Assembly (NCBI GenBank): GCA_037954325.1
Contig: JBBMNZ010000030.1
Coordinates: 5,835,001 to 5,899,000, forward strand
Origin: Fistularia commersonii
Taxonomy: Eukaryota > Chordata > Actinopteri > Syngnathiformes > Fistulariidae
Direction: 5' to 3'
Length of the DNA: 64,000 nt
Both the position numbers and the translations under genes were made by a program. This document shows positions 12,942-24,714 of the stretch, piece after piece. The notes beneath the pieces are model-generated. The model ran no database searches, was not told the DNA's origin, and saw only the letters and a program-made list of their open reading frames with translations. Numbering within the stretch: the first letter of the stretch is position 1; each line of letters starts with the position of its first letter.

Positions 12942-14377
12942 TGCATACATTTGCTTGTAAGAATACCAGATTAATGGCTGATGGGTTATCGCAACTGTAG
13001 CATGTTCTGGTCTTTTTGTGTGTGTCTGTGTGTTGTGGGTAGGAATGGGGGGGGGGTCAAGTTGGAATTAAAATGAACGAGAAGGAGAACAATGATCCTG
13101 AAAGGATCACACATTTGTCCTGACATTCAATTAAGCCGAGGCCACCACTTCCTGCACCGATTAACTGCACATGGCAGTGTTTGGAAGGTGAAGGAATGAC
13201 ATTGGTGTCGAACCAGGGCACGGGTCGTATGTGATTTGTATTCAGGCACTTTGCTTTTCACCGGGAATGTTCATACAAGGAGTAATCTTCATTCATGAGG
13301 GTACAGACAGGTAACAAATTAAAGGGAATGTCTGTGCTTCAACACAACAGAGGCACCCGGCAGTGGTTTAATGGTCATGCAAATGAACTGAATTATTGTG
13401 CCGTGGCCTTTACAATCTCCAGACCTCAAAACCGGTCAACCTCACTTCTGATGTGCACTATCATCAGGACCCCAAGTGGGAATATCTTGTTAGCGGGAGC
13501 ATCAAGCATTTGAATAGGTGACATGCATCCAGTGTCACGCTTTAATAATTGATAGTCCTCAAGGTCCTCGGAGCGTAAGGAGACAAACAGGGTCTTTATT
13601 GATCGGGCTAATCACCCACCAGATGTATTAGATACCTGAGTTTTCTGAGACATTATGGGATGTTTGAGCCTTTCAACCACAATCTGCTATCTTCTGAAGC
13701 TGGTTCACAGCTGGATAATTTGTAGTGAGAAAGAATTAGAAAGACACTTGATGGTAATTTTACAATCATTTTTTGTTTTGTTTTTTGATGTCAGGCGTAA
13801 CTGTGACTCGGACTGCAGTGACGGCGAGGAGGACTTCTACTACACAGAGATCAAGCTCAACACGGACTCGGTGGCCGACGGCTTGAGCAGCCTCTCACCC
13901 GTGTCGCCCTCCGTCCTGCCTCCCCCGCCTCCTTCCCCTTCTCCCCTTGCTCCCCTCAGCCAGCAGCCGGACTCACACAGACCCCCGCAAGCCTCTGACG
14001 CCAAGGAGCCTCACGCCGGCAGCACCACCCCCCTTAGCCGCTCCGCGCCCAGCGCTCTCTACCTCATCCACACGGACCACGCCTACCAGGTAAACAGGGG
14101 GGGAGGGGGGTGACTACTTGGGATGGGCATATTGAAAATGCATTCATGACTTTCAATGAAATTTCTTACAATGAATATATCATCCTATTTCCAGAGGCAA
14201 TTGCTAATTTACGTTGGCATTTCACAATAAGAGCACTGAAATGGATTTTTGTGCTCACAATCAAAATATACAATTTATACCTCACAATGACATATGCTGT
14301 GGCGTTGAATGTAAAGTGTTGCAATATCACAGGTGATGATTTTGCATCTGTATCGATGTATTGGCAAGCTACAATGA

Positions 14378-14463
<86 letters not shown>

Positions 14464-15449
14464 GATGAAGATCAATGAGCAACAAGGACTCAAACTCAAC
14501 ATAAAGATCAAAGATCAATCCACTGTACTAATCAATACACCACTACACACACAATGCCACAGAAACACAAAACATCAAGCACTATATACCCAGTGTCTTT
14601 GGTTCTCATTGTGTCAAGCTCATTATATTGTGTAACCAAAAAAAAAAAAACCAATGTCATAGCGATTTGCTGTCCATGGCTCCAGGAAGCAGCTGTGTGA
14701 GTCAAGGTGACATGTATAAGGCACGTGATTACAATAATCACAATAAGTTTGAAACAAGTTATAACAACACTTATAACTCTGTAATTCTCTCGTCTCCCGT
14801 TGGGCTGAGTTTTTACACTGAAGCTGTTGTTTTTAAAAGAACATATCAGGTCTGTGTCTGAAAAGCATGGGCTGGAGAATCCCAATCCAAACATCCAGGA
14901 TGTGGAACATAAGTCCAACTTTTAACCTCCGCCTGCAGGCCACGGCTCCGGTGTCCATCCCTTCCAGCAGCAGTAATTCAGCCGGCTCCGCCTCCACCAG
15001 CTTTACTCCCACCAACAGCTCCAGCTTTAGCATCTCCTGGCAGTCCCCACCCGTCACTTTCACCGGAAACACGGTGAGAAACACACACATGCATATGCTG
15101 GGACTCAATCCACCTGACTGGAAATAATTCTAAATCTATCCGTCCTCTTTAGGTGTCTCCCAGTAAAAGCCTGGGCTTCGAGCAGCGCTCCCAGACCATA
15201 GCCGTCCTCTCATCCCCGCCCAGAGCCACCACTGCCCTCAGGTACCGACAGCTCAGATCGTCCCGTAACAACCGGTTAAATTGACCAGCTCAATCCATTA
15301 GATTTGACATTTGCAAAAATGTTCTCCTCCGCAGTCGAAAGGTGCGCGGGGAAGGGAAAAAGTGCCGCAAGGTGTACGGGATGGAGAACCGCGATATGTG
15401 GTGCACCGCTTGCCGCTGGAAAAAGGCCTGCCAGAGATTCACCGACTGA
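6855..15449 (+). CDS. ZNF704: ZNF704, C2H2 zinc-finger transcription factor (5' end outside window)
   Basis: Seven exons (6855-6958, 8646-8923, 12781-12881, 13795-14089, 14939-15073, 15153-15241, 15335-15449) join in one frame to give 371 residues and a stop; every junction has AG/GT borders and matching phase. Visible parts in order: a hydrophobic MVLTSLSTSPLV segment (residues 15-26), like the export-signal region of ZNF395; a Ser/Pro-rich stretch; a basic PRKRK nuclear-localisation-type motif (about 123-127); one C2H2 finger (C136, C141, H154, H159); a Pro/Ser-rich middle; and a Lys/Cys-rich C-terminal block (C344, C357, C360, C366) typical of the ZNF704/ZNF395/SLC2A4RG family. These are nuclear DNA-binding regulators; ZNF395 and SLC2A4RG bind GC-rich promoter elements. 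Neighbouring TPD52 and ZBTB10 favour ZNF704 over its paralogs. The first base of exon 6855 completes a codon from an exon upstream of the window, so the protein is incomplete here. Confidence 0.9.
6959..8645 (+). other. ZNF704: ZNF704 intron
   Basis: AT-rich non-coding sequence between two phase-matched exons. It holds a short CA tract (7905-7925) and a CT/CA-rich patch near 8270-8340. No other feature was seen. Confidence 0.85.
8646..8923 (+). CDS. ZNF704: ZNF704 exon with Ser/Pro-rich region and basic NLS-like motif
   Basis: The acceptor is TTTCTTTCTCAG and the donor AAG|GTAAAT. The exon is 278 nt and enters in phase 1, leaving in phase 0. It encodes a Gly/Ser/Pro-rich segment (SGSWKDNGS, YWSWSAPSDQSNPSTPSPP) and ends with LLFDEPIPRKRK, matching the LLDEP-PRKRK element that precedes the zinc finger in this family. 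Its GC content is clearly higher than the flanking introns. Confidence 0.92.
9040..9245 (+). mobile_element. Degraded tRNA-derived SINE, same family
   Basis: Shares CAGTTAGCGCTTTCGCCTCA, TAATGACAGCCTGGATCGGC and a repetitive AATGAATGAATGAG tail with the SINE at 5652, but is more diverged and lacks its middle. Confidence 0.6.
10926..10947. repeat. CA microsatellite
   Basis: Short CA dinucleotide run. Confidence 0.9.
12781..12881 (+). CDS. ZNF704: ZNF704 exon encoding the single C2H2 zinc finger
   Basis: The acceptor is TTTCTCCGCAG and the donor GG|GTAAGA. The 101-nt exon encodes a C-x4-C-x12-H-x4-H finger (CLWKNC, then QRHIRTIH). The whole finger sits in this exon, so skipping it would remove DNA binding and shift the frame. 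A long CA repeat begins 11 nt after the exon. Confidence 0.95.
12882..13794 (+). other. ZNF704: ZNF704 intron beginning with a CA repeat
   Basis: Starts GTAAGA and enters a CA microsatellite after 11 nt. The rest is unremarkable non-coding sequence ending in a T-rich tract and TTGATGTCAG. Confidence 0.88.
12893..12936. repeat. CA microsatellite next to the zinc-finger exon donor
   Basis: About 22 CA units beginning 11 nt downstream of the ZNF704 finger exon, on the sense strand. Confidence 0.97.
13795..14089 (+). CDS. ZNF704: ZNF704 exon with acidic patch and proline-rich region
   Basis: The acceptor is TTTTTTGATGTCAG and the donor CAG|GTAAAC; the exon is 295 nt. It opens with SDCSDGEEDFYYTEIKL, matching the EEDFYYTE motif that follows the finger in ZNF395. 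A long Pro/Ser run follows, and the exon ends in HTDHAYQ, again as in the family (QADHAYQ in ZNF395). Confidence 0.93.
14090..14938 (+). other. ZNF704: ZNF704 intron with CA microsatellite
   Basis: Non-coding, with a CA/TA microsatellite (14380-14462) and A-rich patches. The intron ends in the acceptor CCTCCGCCTGCAG. Confidence 0.88.
14380..14462. repeat. CA microsatellite with one TATA interruption
   Basis: A CA run of 83 bp, interrupted by ATATA at about 14408-14412. Confidence 0.97.
14939..15073 (+). CDS. ZNF704: ZNF704 Ser/Thr-rich exon
   Basis: The acceptor is CCTCCGCCTGCAG and the donor ACG|GTGAGA. It is a phase-0 exon of exactly 45 codons, rich in Ser and Thr and containing SISWQSPPVTF. 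In length and phase it could be skipped without breaking the frame. Confidence 0.87.
15153..15241 (+). CDS. ZNF704: ZNF704 penultimate coding exon
   Basis: The acceptor is CGTCCTCTTTAG and the donor AG|GTACCG. The 89-nt exon (29 codons plus two bases) encodes SPSKSLGFEQRS and AVLSSPPRA, equivalent to the serine-rich and IVTSPPRA stretch before the C-terminal block of ZNF395. The intron before it is only 79 nt. Confidence 0.88.
15335..15449 (+). CDS. ZNF704: ZNF704 terminal coding exon, conserved Lys/Cys-rich C terminus
   Basis: The acceptor is TTCTCCTCCGCAG; the intron before it is 93 nt. The exon ends at TGA 15447-15449. It encodes the strongly conserved KKCRKVYGMENRDMWC and TACRWKKACQRF block, whose four cysteines and basic residues mark the SLC2A4RG/ZNF395/ZNF704 family. 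Confidence 0.95.
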
Positions 15450-16230
15450 ACGTTATCTGCCAACGCAACAGCACGCCATCAGGCCCAGCTGCCTGTCACC
15501 AGAGAAAAAGGGGGGAGGGGTGTCATTTTGCATGCATTTGGTTTTCTGCTCAAAATCACAAACTTTCCGTCAATCTCTGGCTCCGGCCCTGCCCCCCTCC
15601 CATTGCAGCTCCAACCGAACCATTCCAGCTGTGGAAAGAACCAAAGGATGGCAGAGTCGCCTTTTGCCCTCGCCATTCCCATCATTCCAGTTTTGGGAAG
15701 CCCAGTGCAGCTACACAGTGCAACGATAAAAAAAATCTGTTGTTTTTATGTTGGATTCAGTGTTGCATCTTTCTATGTTTTGTAAAGTTCTGGTTTTTAA
15801 ATGGGAAGCCTAGACAAAAAAAAAAGGGTCCAGGGGAAGTCGACGAGCTCTTTGTTTTCTTGAAAGAAAAAAAAAAAACTTTTTTCATCCAAAAGAACGG
15901 ACCTCTTCACTGAAGTTTTTGAAGAAAGTTAAGAGAAGCCTTTTTTTTCCCCCTTCCTTCAAACTCTTCAACTCTCGTTTTATTTCTGGACTTAACTGAG
16001 GTGATCTTTTATCACCGGCGTCAGCCTCTCCAGGGTTCTCACCTGTTCCTCTCTCCCGACAGCTAGAGGGACGTACGACAGAGCTTAGGAGGGCAGGGTG
16101 AAAGGAAGACAGAGAAGGAGGAAGAGGGAGACACACAAAGTGAATGATCAATGCAAAAAAGAAAAAAAAAATCATCAATTTATAGTCAGGGAAAGCAGAT
16201 GGACCATGCCAGTGATGTAACATGTCAATA

Positions 16231-16268
16231 GTGTGCACGCGTGCGCACACACACACACTAACACACAC

Positions 16269-16301
<33 letters not shown>
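16231..16301. repeat. Alternating purine-pyrimidine CA/TA/CG tract
   Basis: GTGTGCACGCGTGCGCACAC leads into CA and TATA runs. Such alternation can adopt Z-DNA. Confidence 0.9.
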
Positions 16302-17481
16302 GCAACATCTCAATGTATGAACAAGACAGAAACTGCTCGCCATCACTGTCGATCCAGTTCATTCTTTTGCTTCATTTTATCAAATGTTATAAAGAAAGCA
16401 AAAAAAAACCAGCAGTTTAAACTAAGGAGCTCTATTTTCTACAGCTACAAACCGCTTTCCTTTCATCACTTGTTACAACTTTGCAACCAAAACTCCTTTT
16501 TCTTGATCTTGGTCTTTGTGATTGGGGGTTTTCTTAAGGTGCCATGTTTACTGCTGTTCCACTTCTTTCTTTTTGTTTTATTGTAATGGTTAATCCAAGA
16601 TTGTTTACCTGTTAGCACCTGCTAATGAAAGCGTGTTAAAGCCCTTTCCTGACAGCACTGGAAGCAGGAAGCCAGCAGTGTGGCCGTGAAAAGATCAGCA
16701 GAGACCGAGACATCCCTCCTCCTAAATATTTTACATCTTCCTAAAGGGAACAAAATAGCGACCTGTAACGTTTACGCATACAGATGCGGCACATTTCGAT
16801 GAGCTCACCAAAGGAGGAGGGATCAAAACCAAAAGTCAGGCACTTGCACTGTGTGTTATTTCAGCACTTGATACAGTTGTGGTTACTTCCAGAGAGTCTT
16901 AATTTCCTCCATGCCCTTTTTCAGTCCCATCCCAACTGCATCGTGAACGATGTCAAAAAGGTTTTTTTGTTCGTTTGGTTGTTTTTTGTCATTTGTTCCA
17001 AGAGTTTAAAAAAGAGATAGAGATACACAGAGAGAGAATTGGGGAAAGTGAAAAGCACTTGATGTGGTCACTTGTGATTATTATTATCAATTTTTTGTTG
17101 TTAAGATATGCATCAAAGCTTTGGTTCATGTTTTCATAAAATGGAACTGTGAGAAAATAGCTCAGAAATTAGATTTGTTATTTCTCTGAATTGTAAGCTG
17201 AAAGCAGGGAACTTAAAAACAAACAAACAAAAAAAAACAGGTCCAAATGGTTTACATGGTGTTAATGTGTGCAAGCAAGCGGACCGGCTCTTGTCACTTC
17301 CCAACTCATAGAATTATTTATTTGAATTGAACACACAAAACCATATTGGCGTTTATGATACACTCTTTCGACAAAAATTCTAACTCTTAAAACTCACATT
17401 TTCCCATTTGTTATGTTCTTCCACACCTGAAAGTTGTAGCTTTGTTCTGTTTGTTCAACTTTAGTCTGTTTTGAGATATGT

Positions 17482-17517
17482 ATATATATCTATCTATATA
17501 TAGATAGATAGATATAT
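17482..17517. repeat. TATC/GATA near-palindrome
   Basis: TATC repeats followed by GATA repeats give a near-perfect self-complementary tract in the likely ZNF704 3' UTR. Confidence 0.85.
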
Positions 17518-18978
17518 GTCTTGTATCTCTGAGGTCATTGTTCATGACCAAAAAGACAGGTTCCAGAATGATATCATGTGAGAATATAATGTAATATTCA
17601 ACCTTTCATGCTACTTTGGTTTTTACTTGTCAATAGATAGCCTTAAGTCACTTTCTGAAAAACAAAATCAGTTGTGCTTCTTCCATGTCATAAAGTTAAT
17701 ATTTCACAAAAAATTTAAAGTACTTAAAAAGTGATTAGCCATTGTATTATGTGAACGTATTGTTTAAGAAGACAAATCTATATATCCGTAAGAAAGATCA
17801 TGTTTAAATTCAAAGGAGGAAAGACATTGATATGACTTTTTTTTCCCTATAAATATATATACTGTTTATGGGTTTTGTTTTCATGTTCTGCTGAAGGACA
17901 TTTTTGAGGATATTATGACCAGGAGGGGGTAGAGCCCAGGCACATTTTCACTGCAAGCCAAGCTTGTTACGCTTTCTCCACTGAGGTTGACCTGCACGCT
18001 CCCGCCTGCAGCTCCCCCACATACCGCTCTCAGCTGCCGGCGATGCTTCGTGGTAGAAACACACAGTTGATTAAAACCTTTATCTAATTTCCAATTCGCC
18101 TCCTCAAGAGTGTCGCACCGGCCCTCTTGCTATTAGTTTGATTGGCATGTTGGTGTGTTTATGCTCATGTGCGCTCGAAGGCTTTTGTGTGTGAGCGTGA
18201 AGGAGCCCCGGGCGAAGTGTGCGGGCTGCCTGCTGAAGCTTTGTGGCCCCCCTCCCCCTTCCATTGCATCACTCTGTTCTCCCAAGGAGTTGTACACCTT
18301 TATCAAATGGCCTGTGGCATTTTCCTGTTTGCGCGTTCAGGTCGAAAGCTCCCGACAAACCAATACTTTGTGGTCTAAGGATTCCATTCGGACCGCGCGT
18401 ACTGGTGGGTTTTCTGTGCACTCCCCACTTCCCTTCGTCCAATATTGTGATACTGATGCACCATGTTGTGCGCGGACCTTCCCCTCTATCAGTGTGTGTG
18501 TGTAAAAGTCAGGGTTCTGTCCAGGAAACAAGTCCCTCCTTTGGGTCAGTCCGGGGTGCTGGCAACACTGGATTTTTTTTTTAATGTGCAGGCAGCTAAT
18601 TTCAGAGTCAAAGTCAGTGTTATGTCCCTTAAATGACACACATTTAACCAAAATCAAGTCCAGCATGCCGCCATGTTTCTCAAACGTGTTTGTCCTTCTG
18701 TGGACGTGCACGCCTCCAAGCAGCTGTGGGATTTGTTTGTGGACTGTAGCCTGGCCTGAGTACATCTCAAGTCCCCATTCACCGCCAGTGACACGAAGAT
18801 GGCCTTAGTATGAAGCTGCTTTTAGAGGAAATCAGCCCAGGTCTGTTGCTGACACTTTTCACTCTTGCACTGGTGCTGCGCTCTCCCCTGGGGAGATATC
18901 TAGGTGCTACCCCCATGCAGTGCTGTCTCTCATTCCTCGACTCCATCCTGTACACAATGTTATCCTGTAGAACATGAA

Positions 18979-18984
18979 AATAAA
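18979..18984 (+). terminator. Candidate ZNF704 polyadenylation signal (AATAAA)
   Basis: This is a canonical AATAAA hexamer, the first I found downstream of the stop codon. An ATTAAA near 18070 and another AATAAA near 19843 are alternatives. Assignment to ZNF704 rests on position only. Confidence 0.35.
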
Positions 18985-20466
18985 AACACCTGCCTCAAGT
19001 CTAACAAGTGTGCGGATACAAGTCACCCCGAGACGTCTGTTTCCTGCCTCAGTTTTAACAAGTTGCTTTACCGCCTCCCCATTTTCTGAGTTGAGCCGTG
19101 CAAGAACAAATGTTCATTTGGCAGAAATGGAGCGCATTCAATAGAAAATCTGCAATTTAAAATGTGCAAGCTAGCAACATTTCGGTCTTGTTAACAAAAG
19201 CCTCCCTGAGATTCATTTAGTGGCAGGTTTCGGCTCCTGTGGGACCTCATCAGCAAATTGGATTTGCTCAGGAAATTTTAGATGATCAAGCTTTACTTGA
19301 TTGTCCGGACAAAAACGCTAATTGGAACCAGAAATTAAAATCAATCATTGCATAGTCCTGCATCTGTAAGCCGTTCAGCTTTTTACCCAGAAGATAAACA
19401 CAGAAATTCTAATTGTCTTGTTTTGCCCAAAAGGAAGTTTACTTCTTTTGGGGCCAAATTGGCAGACAAAGCAGGATTATAACACTCATTATTTTACATT
19501 CAAACTGACACCTTTATGATGCCAAACAAGCCATATGTTTTTTTTTTTTCCTGATCTGATTGCCAACTTATTCATATCTGAGCAGAAATGAGCTCCCAGC
19601 CCTACAACCAGGGCGGAGCCTACAGCTTAACACTATAAACACACAGCAGAATTAAAAGTGGTATCAAAGCGCCACAATAGGCTTTCTTGTTGCTCCAGAG
19701 TGAGTGATGTGAATACTTATGAGGACTTTTCTTTCTCTCAACTAGAGTAGCAGCAGCTGGTCTAGCTTTTGTTCTCCAGTATGTTTACCCGCTCCGCTGC
19801 TGCCTATTAAAGGCCTGAGCATTCGGCCATGATTTATATGCTGAATAAAACAAGATAACATTATTCTGCTTACGGAAGGTAAAAAAATCAACTCTTGTGA
19901 ATTACGAGCATCCGCAATGTATATTTTCTCACCCTCTCTCTCTAACATACAAATGCGCACACATAAACATGAGGCCATGTATTGGTAATTTTGCTTATCT
20001 GTAGGACAGAGGTGGCTGTAACTGCAGGTCATGTGACGAGTGTTTAACTGGTGTTCTTGGTTAATGTATCTGATTCCTGTTGCGATCAGTATTTCAAACA
20101 TGACGAGACTTGTTAGTGACAAGAGGCTGACACTTGCTCTTTTGTATCATCCAAGTATAGCTCTGCATAAGCTACAAAATATACAGTTCAAGCTGCAGTT
20201 ACAGTATATCCAAGCTACAGTATCAGTGTGCCAGTATATTGATGTGAAGACTATAATAATCTTGAAATTCCTTGCTCCCCCCTTCTATGTACTTATTTTC
20301 AGCTCGAGGAGTTCAAAGTGACAGGGTGTGTCTAGGGGAGGCCTCCTTAGTTATGTTTTTACAGATCTGCTGACCACCCACATCACACTGGTGATAAAAT
20401 GCCCACAAGGCTGTTGTCTGGCCCGCAGCTCCTACACACAGACCCTCCTGTGTCCTGGAGCAGCCT

Positions 20467-20483
20467 GACGGCAGGTGGCGCTG
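20467..20483 (+). promoter_or_regulatory. CTCF-like core motif
   Basis: GACGGCAGGTGGCGCTG contains CAGGTGGCGC, a strong variant of the CTCF core. Confidence 0.45.
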
Positions 20484-22650
20484 TTTGTGCGTGAATTCAA
20501 ATGGGAAATATGACATTGTACTTACACCAGTCCGGTTCACCCGAGTTGTCCTAGTGTTGCCTTGCATGATCCCAAGGGAAAGCAGAGTAGCAGTGTGTCC
20601 TGAAAGCATCGGACCCCACTGACTGTGTGGGGCTAGTTTCCATGACAACCATGGTGATAGGCAGGTTATGCATCTCTGTTCCTATCCTCTTCCAGCACCG
20701 GGGCGGTGTTATCAATAAAGAGGCCGGGTCCTCCACCCTTCACTCATTCAGGAATGTGGAGGAGGAGGAGGTCGAGGAGGTGGTGAAGGAGGAGGAGAGT
20801 GGACTGGCTTCTGCAAACATGCAGTTTTTCCCTACAGAGCAGTGGTTCCTAAATGTGGATCAAAATACAAAGATTTGGGCCATTAGATGAGTCCCAGACA
20901 TCAAATGTTATTTAAATATAGACCTGATTAAGATGTAATTAATACAAAACATAAAACTATTCCAGAATTTTTCCTCAGTGATTTCTTTCACTCAATGTTA
21001 TCTACTTTTATTATTGTTTAACCTTGTGGATTATACATTTATATTTCAATGTGAAGCACTGGCTTTATTTTTTAAAGGGTCAGTCTTTTTCAAATGACTG
21101 TCTCCTGGTTTTTCAAGTCTTATCTTGATTTTTATTAATATTTGCCTGAAATATTTTTGAATCCTCTTGAAATGTAGGTGTGAGTTATAAGAGAGTTTCC
21201 ACCTCTTTTTTTTGTTTTGCTTTATCTTTAAATTTTGACAAAAGACTCTTATTTTAAAGTCCAAATTTTTCAATGATTAACACCAACCTCTGAAGTACTT
21301 TACACTCGCACTTTGCAAAATATGTACATTATTCCTACAAAACACTTCTCCCTGCAGGTAGAAATGTAATGAAATGCAAGAATACAAATGTTCAAATTAG
21401 CTTCAAAATGATCCTGAAAAGGTCTTTAAAAGCCTTGAAATCCAAGTGCGTGACACTTGTTTGCATGGGTTTGGGACCTGAAAAGTTTTGGAACCCTGCT
21501 CAAGGAAATCCATGTTTCCAGGAGCTGTTTCACTGTGTTTATCTTTGGTTGAAAACAGGATTCCTGAATGTGCCTTGATGAGTTAGAGTTTCTGGCGTGG
21601 ACCTGACCAGTCACCATGCTCAAGAACTCTGAGTGGGTATGTTGCTGGGATATGCAACAATGATGGAATGTCTCTGGTGCTGGCTAGTCTGAGTTCTGCT
21701 TTCTATACATATAATTCAAAGATTTGTGATACAAGGAATTGTAAGAGTTTTGAGGCCCTTTTGGCCCCCAGAAAGATGTTACTGTGAGGAACTTTTAAGG
21801 TCTAAGAGCGACTTTTCTACTCTTTGCTATTTTTCAATCCAATGTTATGATAATGCTGTGTTTCAACATGTTTTCCTTTTCTTATCTTTTCTTTGTTTTC
21901 CCAAACATGACTCCTGTCTCCCTTTTGTACAAGGGCTTGTAGATAAAGGTGTCATGGTGCAATCTAACATATGTTTGGGAAATCATGGAAGCCTCATTTG
22001 CAAACAGCATGTGAAACAGCCAGTGAGATTATCCTTTCTTTTTTGGGGGGAGCCGCCAAGTAATTTCCACAGGAACTGCAAAGGCCTCAATTGCATTCTG
22101 TAGAAGGTTGGTGAATAATAATGTTTATCAAGTGGCGGAAAAAAAATTCTCATCAGCCTCAGTTCTATTATTGAATTCAATTGGTCTGAATATTAAACAC
22201 TAAGGTTTGCGCAACGGCTCCTTCAGTTTGAACATGAATATGCAACACAGTATGGATCATGTCATTGGCTGTTTCATCTTTTCTGATAACAATCATGACC
22301 TCAAGAACTCAATGACTGTCACACTGGATTTTTACACTTTTTCAGACAGTGTATATACTATATGCTCTGGTCTAACTGTATTTTTAATACTTGCATGTGC
22401 ATGCAGAAAAAAAGGAAAGATATTATGGATTACATGACTTTATATACATGTGCTCTATTTGTATTGTGTTGTCCACGACTGGAGTGAGAGCAGCTTAATT
22501 CAACAGTTAAATTGTCCAATCGTCCTCTTTTTCATTTGGAATTAAGAGAGATAAGAGTTTTTATGTTTTTAAAGTCCATACAAGAGATATGAATACATCC
22601 TGCTGCTACAGAAAAGTTTGTCACCGTCAGTGTTAAACGTCTCAGTCCTT

Positions 22651-22651
<1 letters not shown>

Positions 22652-22699
<48 letters not shown>
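22652..22699. repeat. GT microsatellite
   Basis: Pure GT dinucleotide run of 48 bp. Confidence 0.97.
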
Positions 22700-22702
<3 letters not shown>

Positions 22703-23329
22703 TCAGGACGCTGTGACTGTTGCTGTGATACAGTCAGATCGGGTTATGAAAGCGTGTGATTCTGCATCCAAGAGACTTTTACAAGCTCACAGTGAAACAC
22801 ACTGACAATTGCAGCAATGCGTTTTTTTGCTGGGGAAATTCACCTCTTCTGGCAAGATGAGGAGACAGATGCGTTTATCTTCTCAGTTGGCAGTTTCCTC
22901 TAGTTTGCTAAATTAGAAGAATGAACAGTTGCTGATTTCCATCAAATCAGCAAGTACACATCTGCAAAAAAAAAAAAAAAAATCAAACAACACTCATGTA
23001 TCTTGTGTGACTCATGCGATTCTCTGTGCTATGAAGTATCACAAGGAAAAAAACGAACCATTTGGGATTTCAGTTGCAGTACACGGATCAAAATGACGCA
23101 AATGTGGTAACAACATGGTGGTGATACTCAAATAGTACAAATTTAGTTTATGTTACCTCTCTATTCGCGTCAACAAGCCAGCAACTTTTGAAATAGTCTT
23201 TTTTTTTTTGCATGGAGTTCTGCTAAGTGTACCGTAAATGGGCCTGCAGTTGTCTCACTACTGCAGGGGAGAGGAGATAGGCATCTTTCTTGCGACGGAC
23301 TGCGTGGTTAAAGAAGAATAATGCTCCGG

Positions 23330-23720
23330 TTCACTTTATTTAATCATTTACACCTGGCCGTGGTCCCCATCGTGTGTTTGATATCCCGAAGCCTCTAAAC
23401 GTAAATGTTTGATTCATGTTTCCGGTAAGAATAGCATCCGAGCGACGGAACCGGGTCGTGGGCCGGTGGAGTTCACCGGTGTCACTTCACAGCAGGGACG
23501 TAAATGTCGACTACCTACGGGGGGGTAAGATTCTTGGAGATTCTGAAGCTCTTTTCACGAACAGGGTTAGAATATGTCACCGCTTTGTCTTTTGTTTTCA
23601 CTTGAGAGAACGGTACTGGTGTTCCCCTTCGTGCGTTTCTGGTGGCGAATGCTACGTTACAGCTAGCAGGTGGTTAGCTTAGCTAGCTTAAACAGCTCGC
23701 CCAATGTAGGTCAAACGCTA
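23330..23720 (+). promoter_or_regulatory. GC-rich promoter-like block with splice-donor-like sites
   Basis: In an AT-rich neighbourhood this block is CpG-enriched (CGGAACCGGGTCGTGGGCCGG and nearby). It contains two strong donor-like sites on the plus strand, CCG|GTAAGA near 23424 and GGG|GTAAGA at 23525/23526. The second follows a short frame starting ATGTCGACTACC (23504). GCTAGCTTA-type repeats follow, as often seen downstream of fish promoters. This suggests a first exon of an unidentified plus-strand gene or non-coding RNA. Confidence 0.35.
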
Positions 23721-24621
23721 AATAACTGGGTCTGTTAGCCTTAGTAACGCAGGATGCCGTTTGAAGTTTGTGGGAATTGTACAACAAATTCGGTGTGAGA
23801 AAAGGAACTTTTTGTAGTACTGAACAATTTCTTGGTCATTTCCTTTTAACCTTTTGCTCTGGGTGCCTGGCAGCCCATAGGTTGACAACTAACCCTTGAA
23901 AAAGTAAATTGTTTCTTCTCCCTCCTGACATTTAACTTTAATGAGCACCAATGTTACTAAATAGTTATGATCTGGACTTGGATGACTTCTTACACCTTTT
24001 ATGTGTTTGTTTTCAATATTTTCAAGTGACTGCACAAGTAGACAACACTCATGGTAAAACCTATCTTTTAATTTTCTTCCATTGAGCGGAATCCTCTGGC
24101 CCTTTCGATGGTGACTTAAAGTCATTCAACCAAAAAAAATTTGTAGACTAGAAATATGGCTCTGCTGGCGATCATTAACATTAGTAAAAAAAATAGTCTG
24201 GACCCCAGGCCATTAATAGGGAATAATGAATAAAAGATTAATAATAAAGGTCTGTTGAAGGTCGGTGGGGAAAAATAGATTCAAGCCTGGTAGTATTAAT
24301 GTGCTCCCACTTTTTTTTGTAAAAGAACAAAATAGCAGCTCATCAACACATCAGAAAAATTGCCCTTTTTTTGTTTTACAAATGTATCATATTTCTAATT
24401 AATGTTAATGTCCTGTTGAATTCTTCAAGTTTTTTTCCCCCACACTCGTGTCTTTTTTGCATTACCTATTAGAAAGACCTTTGTTGCTAAGCTAAGCTAA
24501 TCAGTTGCCGGCTGTTGCTTCATGTCTCTTGACAGTCAAGAGCGGCACTGTTCCCCTCAGTCAGTAATGCGAGGGAGTGAAGAAAAGAGGCTGCTCCAAT
24601 CTGACTTAATTCAAATTGCAG

Positions 24622-24714
24622 ATCTTGAAACAAGCGAGCGATTTATCTTCCCGAAAGTTGAGGGCTTGTTTACAACTCCAGAGCGTTAAGATATCTCAAA
24701 TGCTGTCAGCTCTG
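24622..24714 (+). other. Exon-like open segment, product unknown
   Basis: Flanked by AAATTGCAG and a donor-like CTG|GTAGGA, 93 nt and open in phase 0 (31 codons, containing SRKLRACLQLQ). The phase does not join directly to the candidate first exon ending at 23525. I do not recognise the peptide and chance is a real possibility. Confidence 0.15.

Larger units (their letters stand above)
15450..18990 (+). other. ZNF704: Probable long 3' UTR of ZNF704
   Basis: No convincing coding sequence follows the stop. The region is AT-rich with many T runs, a CA/TA microsatellite (16240-16300) and a TATC/GATA palindrome (17482-17517). The first clear AATAAA is at 18979-18984, followed by moderately T-rich sequence. 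The 3' end is inferred and a shorter or longer UTR is possible. Confidence 0.45.
18991..23300. other. Intergenic or distal 3' UTR sequence, no gene recognised
   Basis: AT-rich sequence without an ORF of coding character. It holds a GA-rich coding-like but isolated patch at 20757-20805, a good CTCF-like motif at 20467-20483 and a GT microsatellite at 22652-22699. Part could belong to an extended ZNF704 3' UTR. Confidence 0.5.

Noticed and set aside
15311..15913. Long plus-strand ORF overlapping the ZNF704 terminal exon
   Set aside because: It reads the exon in the wrong frame and continues into the 3' UTR; the correct frame ends at 15449.
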